Shown: piece by piece, positions 8,233 through 14,263 of the stretch
Numbering within the stretch: the first letter of the stretch is position 1
How the letters are laid out: each line of letters begins with the position of its first letter
Virus record (IMG/VR): IMGVR_UViG_3300029911_000083
Location: 1 to 39,254 of that record
Reading direction: 5' to 3' (one strand)
DNA length: 39,254 nucleotides
From: a virus
Made by a program: the position numbers and the translations under genes
Notes under the pieces: model-generated
Told to the model about the DNA's origin: nothing
The model's database searches: none
The model's input: only the letters and a program-made list of their open reading frames with translations

Positions 8233-8422
8233 CTTGTATCTCTTCTTGAGTAAGAACTTGACCGGTTTTTATATTGGTGATCTGAATCTTGGCAGAATTA
8301 TTCACTCTATCAAGAAACAGCAGTTCAATCTTATACTCGTCATTGATAATGAAAGGGCGATGGCCTGATAACCACCAGTAAAGTTGTGTCTTAAGTTTGT
8401 TAGCGTACGAAATATCGCTCAT
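8219..8422 (-). CDS. Small hypothetical protein (67 aa), first gene after internal promoter
   Basis: The start was placed at the ATG at 8422 (MSDISYANK) because TTGGAG lies 8 bases before it; an in-frame TTG at 8434 is part of that ribosome-binding site. A short leader joins it to a TATAAT box at 8446-8451. The product is mixed alpha/beta with aromatic residues (LYWWLSGHRPF) and no recognised motif. It is the first gene of the helicase-primase group. Confidence 0.75.
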   Translation of the reverse strand: MSDISYANKLKTQLYWWLSGHRPFIINDEYKIELLFLDRVNNSAKIQITNIKTGQVLTQEEIQDESK

Positions 8423-8445
8423 AAAATTCTCCAAATATTAAATAG

Positions 8446-8451
8446 ATTATA
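8446..8451 (-). promoter_or_regulatory. Putative -10 box for the helicase-primase operon
   Basis: TATAAT on the minus strand, overlapping the stop codon of the upstream HNH gene. A start near 8439 would give a ~17-base leader containing the TTGGAG ribosome-binding site of the gene starting at 8422. No clear -35. Confidence 0.5.
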
Positions 8452-8812
8452 CGATCGGTTTTAAGAACTCGTTCAAATCCTTGTCAGCTTTGCATCCATT
8501 ACATGGCGAGCATGCAATAACTATGTTAGCGGAACTAAACTTTGCTCCACCTTTTGATGTAGGATGGATGTGATCTAGAGTTGCTAATTGCGCTGTTACG
8601 TTAGTTTGTTTCTTAAGAGAGCCTTTGTTGCAGTAGTAGCAACGAAGTTCTTTGTGCTGCTTTAGATGTTGTTTTATGAACCACTTACGATATCTTAACC
8701 AGATCTTGTATCCTATAGGTTTAGGGGCAAGTTTCTTGGTCAGAAGAACTAGAGCGGCTAGACTCTGAGGATGAGGGTCATTGGGCAAAACCAAATGCTG
8801 CGAATATCTCAT
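8447..8812 (-). CDS. HNH endonuclease
   Basis: 121 residues. Cys pair C58-x2-C61, catalytic DHIHPTSKGG with D80-H81 and H83, N96 in the SSANIVIA strand, and a second Cys pair C101-x2-C104 (CSPCNGCK). This is the classical zinc-bound HNH nuclease as in McrA-type and homing endonucleases. The N-terminal ~50 residues are basic. It lies at the head of the replication operon, with TATAAT-like sequence only 6-8 bases before its ATG and no Shine-Dalgarno. It is probably a homing-type nuclease, though a resolving or packaging nuclease cannot be excluded. Confidence 0.88.
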   Translation of the reverse strand: MRYSQHLVLPNDPHPQSLAALVLLTKKLAPKPIGYKIWLRYRKWFIKQHLKQHKELRCYYCNKGSLKKQTNVTAQLATLDHIHPTSKGGAKFSSANIVIACSPCNGCKADKDLNEFLKPIV

Positions 8813-8818
8813 AAAAAT

Positions 8819-8826
8819 ATATTATA
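8819..8826 (-). promoter_or_regulatory. Putative -10 box with near-zero leader (minus strand)
   Basis: The minus strand reads TATAATAT: TATAAT (8826-8821) or TAATAT (8824-8819). The second choice leaves exactly six bases before the ATG at 8812, as at other leaderless-looking starts in this window. Confidence 0.45.
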
Positions 8827-8839
8827 CGAATTAAAATTG

Positions 8840-8972
8840 CTGATGGGCCCGGATTTAGCGCCAGGCTGTTACCAGCGAAGTAATGCGTGCACGCATCGCA
8901 AGGTAACTTAATGTCTGGGACCAGACTGAGCGTCACTCGGGTTTCGAACCCCATCCCTGCACGTCCCTATCC
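8840..8972. other. Palindrome-rich divergent intergenic region
   Basis: No gene fits here. The region lies between divergent transcription units (8812 minus, 9018 plus). It holds GTTACC (8868-8873) pairing with GGTAAC (8902-8907), enclosing GCGA/TCGC and the perfect 14-bp palindrome ATGCGTGCACGCAT (8883-8896). It also holds GTCTGG/CCAGAC (8913-8926) and GGGTT-TCG-AACCC (8939-8951). A tRNA was considered because of TTCGAAC-like sequence and a CCA, but no acceptor stem exists. Candidate structured RNA, origin or operator; function unknown. Confidence 0.5.
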
Positions 8973-9005
8973 GTGCTGCCATCAACTATCTGTTTATACC
9001 AAGAG

Positions 9006-9011
9006 TACAAT
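9006..9011 (+). promoter_or_regulatory. Putative -10 box, leaderless geometry
   Basis: TACAAT ends six bases before the ATG at 9018, so transcription would start at or next to that A. No Shine-Dalgarno precedes the ATG. A second match, TATAAT at 9014-9019, overlaps the ATG itself and is less compatible with this start. Confidence 0.4.
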
Positions 9012-9017
9012 ACTATA

Positions 9018-10412
9018 ATGATATTAAGCCATGTAGCAATCTATAACGAGAGTTTAGTGATAACGAATCCTACACCTCAGCTACGCGCATTCGTTAAAGA
9101 ACATCTCTCTTATACTGATAAATCAAAGCAATATCAATTGAGAAGGATGGCTAAGAACCCTTGGCAGCGTTCTTCTCCTCTATACGCCCAACTTCAAAAG
9201 GAAGCAACTGGGCAATTATATACGGATGAGAATGACAAGATAACTGTTTCCTCTTGCTTTGTTGAACTCCTTAAACCTATGTTCAACTGTCAAAACATCT
9301 TAGACCTTAGAGGCAATACAGGAACTAAGGTAGTAATTCCATGGGTTAAGAAACCTTATGACTTAAGAGATTACCAAGAAGAAGCTGTAGAACTAATGAT
9401 GCACAACTATAGAGGACTTATCAACCTTGCTACAGGGTTGGGTAAAACGCTTCTCGCAACACACTTCGTTCAGAGATATAAGAAGAAGGCCTTGATCGTG
9501 TGTCCATCGGAATCAGTAGCTAAGCAATTCCACGAGCAGTTCATTGCTTGCTTTGGAAAGAATAAGGTAGGGTTTTATGGCGGTGGAAAGAAAAACATTA
9601 GTGACATTACAGTTGGCATCGCTGCTAGCATCTCTAAGAATATTGCGGAGTTCCAAGCCGCTGATATCGGAGTTGTTATTCTCGATGAGACACACCACAC
9701 GCCGGCAACTACTTTCTTCGACATCTCGCAAGGCATGGCAAAATGTGGAAAGATTTTCGGCCTCACAGCCACAGACTATAGGAGTGACGGCAAAGACGTA
9801 ATGATCACTGCTGGTTGCGGACCAGTACTCATCCGTCGCGATATCAAGTGGGGTGTAGCAAACGGATGGCTCGCAGAACCATATTTCATCGTTAGAAAAG
9901 TAAATACAACGGGTAGAGATTTCAAAGACGACAAGTTGAAATCCTATAAGGAGCATGTTCTAAATTGTCAGATCATGAGAGATCAGATTAAAGATGATGC
10001 CCAGAAGATGATGGCTGCAGGTAAAGCCGTACTTATCTTAGTGGATGAAGTTGCTCACGGTCAAGATCTAAGTAAAGAGTTAGGTATTCCATTTGCCACA
10101 GGTCTAGATAAGCAATCTCAAGAATACGTCAATCAGTTGAATGCTGGCAAGATTCCAGGTTTAGTTGGAACTGATGGGAAGATCGGTGAAGGCTCTGATA
10201 CTCAGAATGTAGATGTCTTAGTTCTAGCTAACTTCGTTGCAAGTAAGGGACCAGTTACTCAAGCAGTTGGACGTGGTTTACGTAAGCAGGGTACAAAGAC
10301 CAAGTGCATCATCTTGGACTATATCCCCATGGGATCGACAATGTTAAGTCGACATGGTTTTAATAGAGTTGGATACTATCAAGAGATCACTGATAAGGTT
10401 AAAGTGATATGA
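9018..10412 (+). CDS. SF2 DNA helicase (UvsW/RadD-like DEAH helicase)
   Basis: 464 residues from ATG 9018 (upstream in-frame GTG at 8973 would add 15 residues without support). Motif I ATGLGKT at ~138-144, motif II DETHH at ~223-227, motif III GLTATDYR, and motif VI QAVGRGLRK near residue 432 define a superfamily 2 helicase. The ~110 N-terminal residues before the PYDLRDYQEEA Q-like motif match the layout of T4 UvsW, which unwinds recombination and fork intermediates. No nuclease domain is present. It is probably involved in recombination-dependent replication or fork rescue. It leads its own transcription unit. Confidence 0.88.
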   Translation: MILSHVAIYNESLVITNPTPQLRAFVKEHLSYTDKSKQYQLRRMAKNPWQRSSPLYAQLQKEATGQLYTDENDKITVSSCFVELLKPMFNCQNILDLRGNTGTKVVIPWVKKPYDLRDYQEEAVELMMHNYRGLINLATGLGKTLLATHFVQRYKKKALIVCPSESVAKQFHEQFIACFGKNKVGFYGGGKKNISDITVGIAASISKNIAEFQAADIGVVILDETHHTPATTFFDISQGMAKCGKIFGLTATDYRSDGKDVMITAGCGPVLIRRDIKWGVANGWLAEPYFIVRKVNTTGRDFKDDKLKSYKEHVLNCQIMRDQIKDDAQKMMAAGKAVLILVDEVAHGQDLSKELGIPFATGLDKQSQEYVNQLNAGKIPGLVGTDGKIGEGSDTQNVDVLVLANFVASKGPVTQAVGRGLRKQGTKTKCIILDYIPMGSTMLSRHGFNRVGYYQEITDKVKVI

Positions 10413-10648
10413 ATTTTCGTAGACCAAAGCAAGAAGTTATAAATAATGCTCACAGTGCTGCTATGAGCTGCGGACAAATGTACGTACCAGATTTTCAGTA
10501 TATGACCATAGATCAAGCAAAACGAGAACTTCAAAATAGTATAAATCTTGCTATCGCTAATGCAGTTAGAGCTGGAATCCAAAGTCTAGTAAATGATGTG
10601 TACACAGATGAAGAATTTGAGAATGATATCGGTCTCAACAAACCCTGA
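10409..10648 (+). CDS. Hypothetical protein (79 aa)
   Basis: The start overlaps the helicase stop (ATGA), so it is translationally coupled. Predicted to be mostly helical (DQAKRELQNSINLAIANAVRAG), with an acidic end (YTDEEFEND). No motif recognised. The next gene's -10 box lies over its stop codon. Confidence 0.7.
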   Translation: MNFRRPKQEVINNAHSAAMSCGQMYVPDFQYMTIDQAKRELQNSINLAIANAVRAGIQSLVNDVYTDEEFENDIGLNKP

Positions 10649-10654
10649 TAGAAT
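10646..10654 (+). promoter_or_regulatory. Extended -10 promoter, leaderless geometry (lysozyme gene)
   Basis: TG-A-TAGAAT with exactly six bases (CTATAT) to the ATG at 10661. There is no Shine-Dalgarno site. Confidence 0.55.
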
Positions 10655-10660
10655 CTATAT

Positions 10661-11110
10661 ATGCAAATAAGTAAAAACGGTTTAAATCTAATCATCTCTT
10701 TCGAAGGTCTAAAACTTGACCCATATAAAGATTCAGCTGGTATTCCTACCATTGGTTATGGAACTATCCTTTATCCAGATGGAACTTCCGTTACGATGGA
10801 TGATTCCACTATTACTCAGGATCAAGCTTCGCAGTACTTAGAGTGGGAAGTGAATCAGAAGGCTGCTCACGTTACTAATCTAGTTACAGTACCTGTAAAC
10901 CAGAATCAATTCGATGCCTTAGTATCCTTTGCCTACAATGAAGGCGTTGGAGGTCTTGGCGGATCTACTCTACTTAAGTTACTTAACTCAGGTGACTATG
11001 ATGGTGCTGCTGCTCAATTCCCTAAATGGGACGTAGCTGGCGGACACGTGGTAGACGGGCTAGAACGTAGACGTCTAGCAGAACAAGCTCTTTTTCAACA
11101 ACCAATTTAA
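10661..11110 (+). CDS. Endolysin, T4-type lysozyme (GH24)
   Basis: 149 residues. The GH24 catalytic triad is clear: E15 (SFEG), D24 (KDSAG) and T30 (PTIGYG), with the 9- and 6-residue spacing of T4 lysozyme E11/D20/T26. FDALVSFAYNEGVGG and the RRRLAEQALF end are also typical of the family. It cleaves peptidoglycan glycan strands at lysis. No signal peptide or SAR segment is present, so release from the cytoplasm needs a holin, which was not identified. The gene appears to be expressed from its own promoter, without a Shine-Dalgarno. Confidence 0.95.
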   Translation: MQISKNGLNLIISFEGLKLDPYKDSAGIPTIGYGTILYPDGTSVTMDDSTITQDQASQYLEWEVNQKAAHVTNLVTVPVNQNQFDALVSFAYNEGVGGLGGSTLLKLLNSGDYDGAAAQFPKWDVAGGHVVDGLERRRLAEQALFQQPI

Positions 11111-11116
11111 AAATTG

Positions 11117-11125
11117 TGGTATAAT
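11117..11125 (+). promoter_or_regulatory. Extended -10 promoter for the tRNA-like gene
   Basis: TG-G-TATAAT, a perfect consensus, ending nine bases before the tRNA-like 5' end at 11135. A transcription start around 11132 fits a short tRNA precursor. It overlaps no gene. Confidence 0.65.
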
Positions 11126-11134
11126 CAAATCTAC

Positions 11135-11216
11135 GGCGGGTTAGCTCAGTGAAAGAGCACCTATCGGGAGCAATCTTGATAGGAGGTCGGAGGTTCAATT
11201 CCATCTCCTGCCACCA
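11135..11216 (+). tRNA. tRNA-like gene with atypical hairpin in place of anticodon loop
   Basis: Acceptor GGCGGGT (11135-11141) pairs with TCCTGCC (11206-11212) except at position 7-66. D stem GCTC/GAGC has a shortened AGTGAAA loop lacking GG. Variable AGGTC, T arm GGAGG-TTCAATT-CCATC (one A-A mismatch), discriminator A and encoded CCA are present. The anticodon arm is 24 instead of 17 nt: CCTATCGGGA-GCAA-TCTTGATAGG (11160-11183) folds into a 10-bp stem with a GCAA tetraloop. No 7-nt anticodon loop can be assigned. It could be a degenerate tRNA, a tRNA with a small insertion, or a tRNA-mimicking RNA. Confidence 0.6.
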
Positions 11217-11314
11217 ACTTTAAGAAAGGTTATATGTCATAGATTACTGGTCCTCCCTAAATCCTATTAAGCTTCGCATAGACTTCAATACTATCAACTT
11301 ATAAAGGATTTAAA

Positions 11315-11884
11315 ATGAAAACACAAATATCAAAACTCAAGCAAGACCTCAAGGGTATTGCAAAAACAATCAGACAACAAAAGAAACTTAGAAAGCCATC
11401 TCATCCGCACCACGATAAGTATATCGGTGCCTGGAGTGTAGAGTTACTTTCTATACAATATAGACACAAGCATGTCGCTTATTGCCTTGCACGAGGTCGC
11501 ACTCTAGAGCAATGTGATAGCGGCAATGGCCTTGACATGGACTACGTCAATTGGCTCCTAGAGGTGATGAACCCGGAGTCTAAAGAGAAACTCTATGTCG
11601 TTGTGAATCAAAAGCTAACGGCATCGCAGCAAGCAGTTCAATCTGCTCATGCAGTAGCTGAGTTCATGAAGAAGAACCCTCACACCCTGTGGACAAATGG
11701 TTACCTTATATTACTAAAGGATAATCCATCTTCTCGCGGAGATATGTCTTACTACGGTGTATGCAACAACTATCAGCATCAGCGAGCAGAATTCATAGAG
11801 CCGGATCTTGGTAACAAGATAACCGCATATGCGTTCTTTGGGCCGAATGCTACTCAGCAACTCAAGGATAAGTCTCTTCTTTAA
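11315..11884 (+). CDS. PTH2-like (peptidyl-tRNA hydrolase fold) protein
   Basis: 189 residues, ATG behind AAAGGA. The C-terminal half (from ~92) reads EKLYVVVNQKLTASQQAVQS-AHAVAEF. This matches the first strand and helix of the PTH2 fold, in which the K/N...Q-x-x-H/S-A helix carries catalytic residues. The N-terminal ~90 residues form a basic helical segment followed by HKHVAYCLARGRTLEQCD, an extension seen in some phage relatives of the family. PTH2 enzymes cleave peptidyl-tRNA. The position between two tRNA genes fits a role in tRNA recycling during infection, but the fold also serves other functions, so activity is uncertain. Confidence 0.6.
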   Translation: MKTQISKLKQDLKGIAKTIRQQKKLRKPSHPHHDKYIGAWSVELLSIQYRHKHVAYCLARGRTLEQCDSGNGLDMDYVNWLLEVMNPESKEKLYVVVNQKLTASQQAVQSAHAVAEFMKKNPHTLWTNGYLILLKDNPSSRGDMSYYGVCNNYQHQRAEFIEPDLGNKITAYAFFGPNATQQLKDKSLL

Positions 11885-11888
11885 TTAG

Positions 11889-11970
11889 TATAAATAGATT
11901 GTAGTGCCAACGCGTGACGTGCGCTGGGTAAATGCCGTCCCTACGGGAAAATAAACTCGGCTACATCAAT
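11889..11970 (+). other. Structured leader region with T4-late-like TATAAATA box
   Basis: TATAAATA (11889-11896) equals the T4 late promoter consensus by sequence. It is followed by hairpin CCAACGC/GCGCTGG (11907-11927, one mismatch), CCGT-CCCT-ACGG (935-946 in the 11000s) and flanking TGTAG/CTACA (11900-11904 with 11961-11965), suggesting an enclosed multi-hairpin RNA. It precedes a 44-codon membrane protein gene. No known riboswitch was recognised. Confidence 0.35.
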
Positions 11971-11973
11971 TTT

Positions 11974-12108
11974 ATGACTGAACGAACTGTATACTTAACT
12001 ATAATCCTCGGAATGCTCTTAACCATGTGCTATTATTTCTCTTGGGAAACTCAGCACTATGAATATATTGAGAGTAAGTTCGACATAACATTTTCCCACT
12101 GTAAATGA
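11974..12108 (+). CDS. Small single-pass membrane protein (44 aa)
   Basis: ATG at 11974, TGA at 12106-12108. Residues ~6-24 (VYLTIILGMLLTMCYYFSW) form a hydrophobic segment after a short N-terminus with one Arg, and the C-terminal ~20 residues are polar. The last two bases overlap the 5' end of the CUA tRNA. No good Shine-Dalgarno is seen. A size and topology compatible with a small holin or an exclusion peptide are noted, without further support. Confidence 0.45.
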   Translation: MTERTVYLTIILGMLLTMCYYFSWETQHYEYIESKFDITFSHCK

Positions 12109-12183
12109 TCTCTTAGCTCAATTGGTTAGAGCGGACCCCTCTAAAAGGTACGGTTATCGGTTCGAGCCCGATAGAGATCACCA
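12107..12183 (+). tRNA. tRNA with CUA anticodon (putative amber suppressor)
   Basis: Acceptor GATCTCT/AGAGATC pairs perfectly over 7 bp, as does T arm ATCGG-TTCGAGC-CCGAT over 5 bp. D stem GCTC/GAGC has loop AATTGGTTA with GG, the variable loop is CGGTT, the discriminator is A and CCA is encoded (12181-12183). The 17-nt anticodon arm (12134-12150) has loop CTCTAAA, putting U33 at 12140 and anticodon C-U-A at 12141-12143, which reads UAG. The anticodon stem is weak: pairs 28-42, 29-41 and 30-40 form, while 27-43 (G-A) and 31-39 (C-A) do not. The amino acid cannot be deduced. tRNA identity is secure; the CUA reading depends on canonical spacing. Confidence 0.85.
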
Positions 12184-12188
12184 AGTTT

Positions 12189-12401
12189 ATGCACACGATG
12201 AATCTTAATTCACAAGAAGCAAGCAACGCGTATAGTGACCTAATAAGGCTTCTATGGAAATTAGAAATTATACGCTTAGACCTTCTCGGTCTTCCTAATC
12301 AACCCAGTATTTGGCGTAAGGGTTTGTATTCTTCGGCTGATAGTATATGGATGCAACGTCCTTCATCCCATTTGGATAATCTTTTAGAAGACGATTCATA
12401 A
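12189..12401 (+). CDS. Doubtful small ORF (70 aa) after the tRNA
   Basis: ATG six bases after the tRNA CCA, no Shine-Dalgarno. Residues 1-35 lie in otherwise empty DNA and are helical (EASNAYSDLIRLLWKLEIIRL), but the last half runs antisense through the end of the better-supported minus-strand gene. Either a shorter gene or a chance reading frame. Confidence 0.25.
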   Translation: MHTMNLNSQEASNAYSDLIRLLWKLEIIRLDLLGLPNQPSIWRKGLYSSADSIWMQRPSSHLDNLLEDDS

Positions 12402-13035
12402 AGATCTTGTAACCCAACTTATTCAATAAACTAACCTTACTAACGTTATTTCCTAAGTGCCATGCTAGTCGTCTAGCATCTGTGTTACCTATGTCTGTAC
12501 CGATACAGCTTAATGCTAGGATGATAGCGCTGTATAGGAAGAATGGTAAGAAAGCTAATCTAATCAAGTAGTGTAGAGGATCTTCTAGACTTGGGAAAGC
12601 TGCTGCAGCCATAGCTGCAATAATCTGAGGCTGTCTGGCCATGAAGGAGTTAGCAGTCCAGGTTCCAGGAGAGTTATTGTTCATGCAACCAAAATATCTG
12701 AAGATAGCTCCGAGCATCTTCCTCGGTAACGCGGTATTTCCCATCTCAGCCATGCCGTTAGTAGCCCCGTAGAAATCGTCTGGTTCTTCTTGATCAGTAT
12801 CGTTTGGAGCTCTGTTAAGTAATCCATTAGAGTCTACACAAGAACCCATTCTAGTATCAAAATCCGTTTGATCTTGAGGGGTTAGGTTGCCAGTCTTCTT
12901 GAGCATTATGAAGTACTCGCTGGTATACATCGGTCCATTATCTGATCCCTTACCAACCGGTGGTTGCGGTTGTGGGTTAGGGGTCATCAGTTTATTTCCG
13001 TCTACATATGTCGCGAAGTCATCTTTGATACTCAT
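12295..13035 (-). CDS. Hypothetical protein with one hydrophobic segment (246 aa), TAG-terminated
   Basis: The N-terminal ~110 residues are polar with a Pro/Gln-rich stretch (TPNPQPQPPVGKG) and an acidic part (TDQEEPDDFYG). Residues ~160-181 (LIRLAFLPFFLYSAIILALS) are strongly hydrophobic and may span or dip into the membrane. The C-terminal part is basic/aromatic and ends YAKYWVD. Not recognised. It is one of only three genes here that end in TAG; readthrough would add nine residues before TAA. It stands alone on the minus strand and its promoter shows the leaderless geometry. A hairpin AGACC/GGTCT (12278-12292) follows the stop. Confidence 0.75.
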   Translation of the reverse strand: MSIKDDFATYVDGNKLMTPNPQPQPPVGKGSDNGPMYTSEYFIMLKKTGNLTPQDQTDFDTRMGSCVDSNGLLNRAPNDTDQEEPDDFYGATNGMAEMGNTALPRKMLGAIFRYFGCMNNNSPGTWTANSFMARQPQIIAAMAAAAFPSLEDPLHYLIRLAFLPFFLYSAIILALSCIGTDIGNTDARRLAWHLGNNVSKVSLLNKLGYKIFMNRLLKDYPNGMKDVASIYYQPKNTNPYAKYWVD

Positions 13036-13041
13036 CTAACT

Positions 13042-13050
13042 ATACTATCA
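13042..13050 (-). promoter_or_regulatory. Extended -10 promoter, leaderless geometry (minus strand)
   Basis: The minus strand reads TG-A-TAGTAT, then six bases (AGTTAG), then the ATG at 13035. The ATG has no Shine-Dalgarno. Confidence 0.45.
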
Positions 13051-13110
13051 CAAGGTTTATGGGAGCCCACCTACAACATCCTAAGATTTAAAGCGCCTTA
13101 TAGGGCTATC

Positions 13111-13149
13111 TTCGTTTGCGAAGCAAACGAACACGCGCGCTTGCGCGCG
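13111..13149. other. Two strong adjacent hairpins in divergent intergenic region 13036-13310
   Basis: TTCGTTTGC (13111-13119) and GCAAACGAA (13123-13131) make a perfect 9-bp stem with loop GAA. CGCGCG-CTTG-CGCGCG (13134-13149 region) makes a GC-only stem with a CUUG tetraloop. There is no T-run after them and the flanking genes diverge, so terminator function is not needed. The surrounding 275 bases hold no convincing gene: an open + frame through 13248 lacks a usable start. Candidate origin element, regulatory RNA or operator. Confidence 0.5.
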
Positions 13150-13310
13150 AGACTAACTAAAGCGCAACTAAGGTTTCTAAAAGATAGATTGACTAACAAA
13201 ACCCTTCTCTATGATACCCACGAAGCGTATGTTTTTCACGCGGCTTGAAAAATAATTATTAACCACTATGTACGTATGTCTATCTGTATAAATCCATCAC
13301 GGAGAGATTT

Positions 13311-13829
13311 ATGAGTAATGAATTTAAAGAGGGAACAATTGAACAAGTTAGAAATAGATATTTTAAGATCAAAGTCGAAATACTCAATGGAGGCAAATTG
13401 CCCTATAAAGCAAACCAAACCGACGCGGGGTTTGACCTCTACGCAACTGAGGATATTGCAATCTACCCTGGCCAGCTTGCAAAACACCCTCTCAACATCA
13501 GGCTTCAATTCCCAGCAGGAACGTGGGCGGAGATCACTTCGAAATCTGGTCTTGGTTCACAAGGGCTCTTAGTATTCGCAGGTGTGATCGATCAAGAGTA
13601 TCGCGGCATTCCACACGTCGTCATGTCTAATATTTGGGTAATGGATCGCTTGGATGAGGACGGTTACCCGTTGATGCGCACCAACCCGATCGTTATCAAG
13701 AAGGGTGAGAAGCTTGCACAAATGATCATGAGCCCTTACTCGCCCGAATATTTCATCGAGCAGGTAGAGCAAGTAGATACTAATACTACTCGTGGAGCTG
13801 GCGGATTTGGAAGTACAGGCAAGACATGA
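13311..13829 (+). CDS. dut: dUTPase (deoxyuridine triphosphatase)
   Basis: 172 residues, ATG behind GGAGAG. All five trimeric dUTPase motifs are visible in order: DAGFDLYA (motif 1), TSKSGLGSQGL (2), AGVIDQEYRG (3, with the Tyr that stacks on uracil), KKGEKLAQMIM (4) and RGAGGFGSTG (5, the C-terminal flap). The enzyme hydrolyses dUTP to dUMP and pyrophosphate, keeping uracil out of phage DNA and supplying dTMP precursor. A ~12-residue insertion (WVMDRLDEDGYP) lies between motifs 3 and 4. It leads the long + strand operon and overlaps the next gene by 4 bases. Confidence 0.96.
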   Translation: MSNEFKEGTIEQVRNRYFKIKVEILNGGKLPYKANQTDAGFDLYATEDIAIYPGQLAKHPLNIRLQFPAGTWAEITSKSGLGSQGLLVFAGVIDQEYRGIPHVVMSNIWVMDRLDEDGYPLMRTNPIVIKKGEKLAQMIMSPYSPEYFIEQVEQVDTNTTRGAGGFGSTGKT

Positions 13830-14263
13830 GTAATGTAGATATAATGCTAGAACTTAAACTAGTATTAACAGAAATCTTTGGACCTTGTCTTAGAGATTTT
13901 CACATAGAACAATTTGGAGGCGTACAGTCCGTACCTTCTATGGGTGGTCCAATCATGACACAGATGTCACAACCCACTACTAGACTTCATCTTAGATTAG
14001 CATTATCAGAATCATACATGATGAGAATGAATCCACAAGGTTCACTGGAAAATTGGTTAGACCTTGGTCCTAACGCCTTCTGTACAAATCGCTCTCAAAG
14101 CTTTTCTAGTAAGACTATGCTTCTTCACGAAATAGAAGTCTCTTATGCCCTTGTTGGAACAATAGAAGAATTTATAGATTTTAATAAAAACAAGGCTTGG
14201 AAACGCTTTAATGCGTTGATAGATGAACAGTTAAGTGAGGTGCTAGATGTGGACGATAGGTGA
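13826..14263 (+). CDS. Hypothetical protein (145 aa)
   Basis: Coupled to the dUTPase by an ATGA overlap. N-terminal helix (LELKLVLTEIFGPC), a Met/Gly/Pro loop (SMGGPIMTQMSQ), a strand TRLHLRLAL, and a C-terminal charged helix. No catalytic motif recognised. It and the next gene are similar in size and may act together, judged only from their 17-base overlap. Confidence 0.75.
   Translation: MSNVDIMLELKLVLTEIFGPCLRDFHIEQFGGVQSVPSMGGPIMTQMSQPTTRLHLRLALSESYMMRMNPQGSLENWLDLGPNAFCTNRSQSFSSKTMLLHEIEVSYALVGTIEEFIDFNKNKAWKRFNALIDEQLSEVLDVDDR

Noticed and set aside
8900-8990. Possible tRNA or tmRNA end with GTTTCGAACC and a downstream GCTGCCA
   Set aside because: The T stem has only three pairs around a normal loop, and no 5' acceptor strand complementary to the sequence before CCA exists nearby. 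Kept only as a structured intergenic region.
12964-13248. Open + frame of 94 codons across the divergent intergenic region
   Set aside because: It begins antisense inside the minus gene, has no ATG, GTG or TTG at a sensible place after that gene, and much of it is hairpin sequence.
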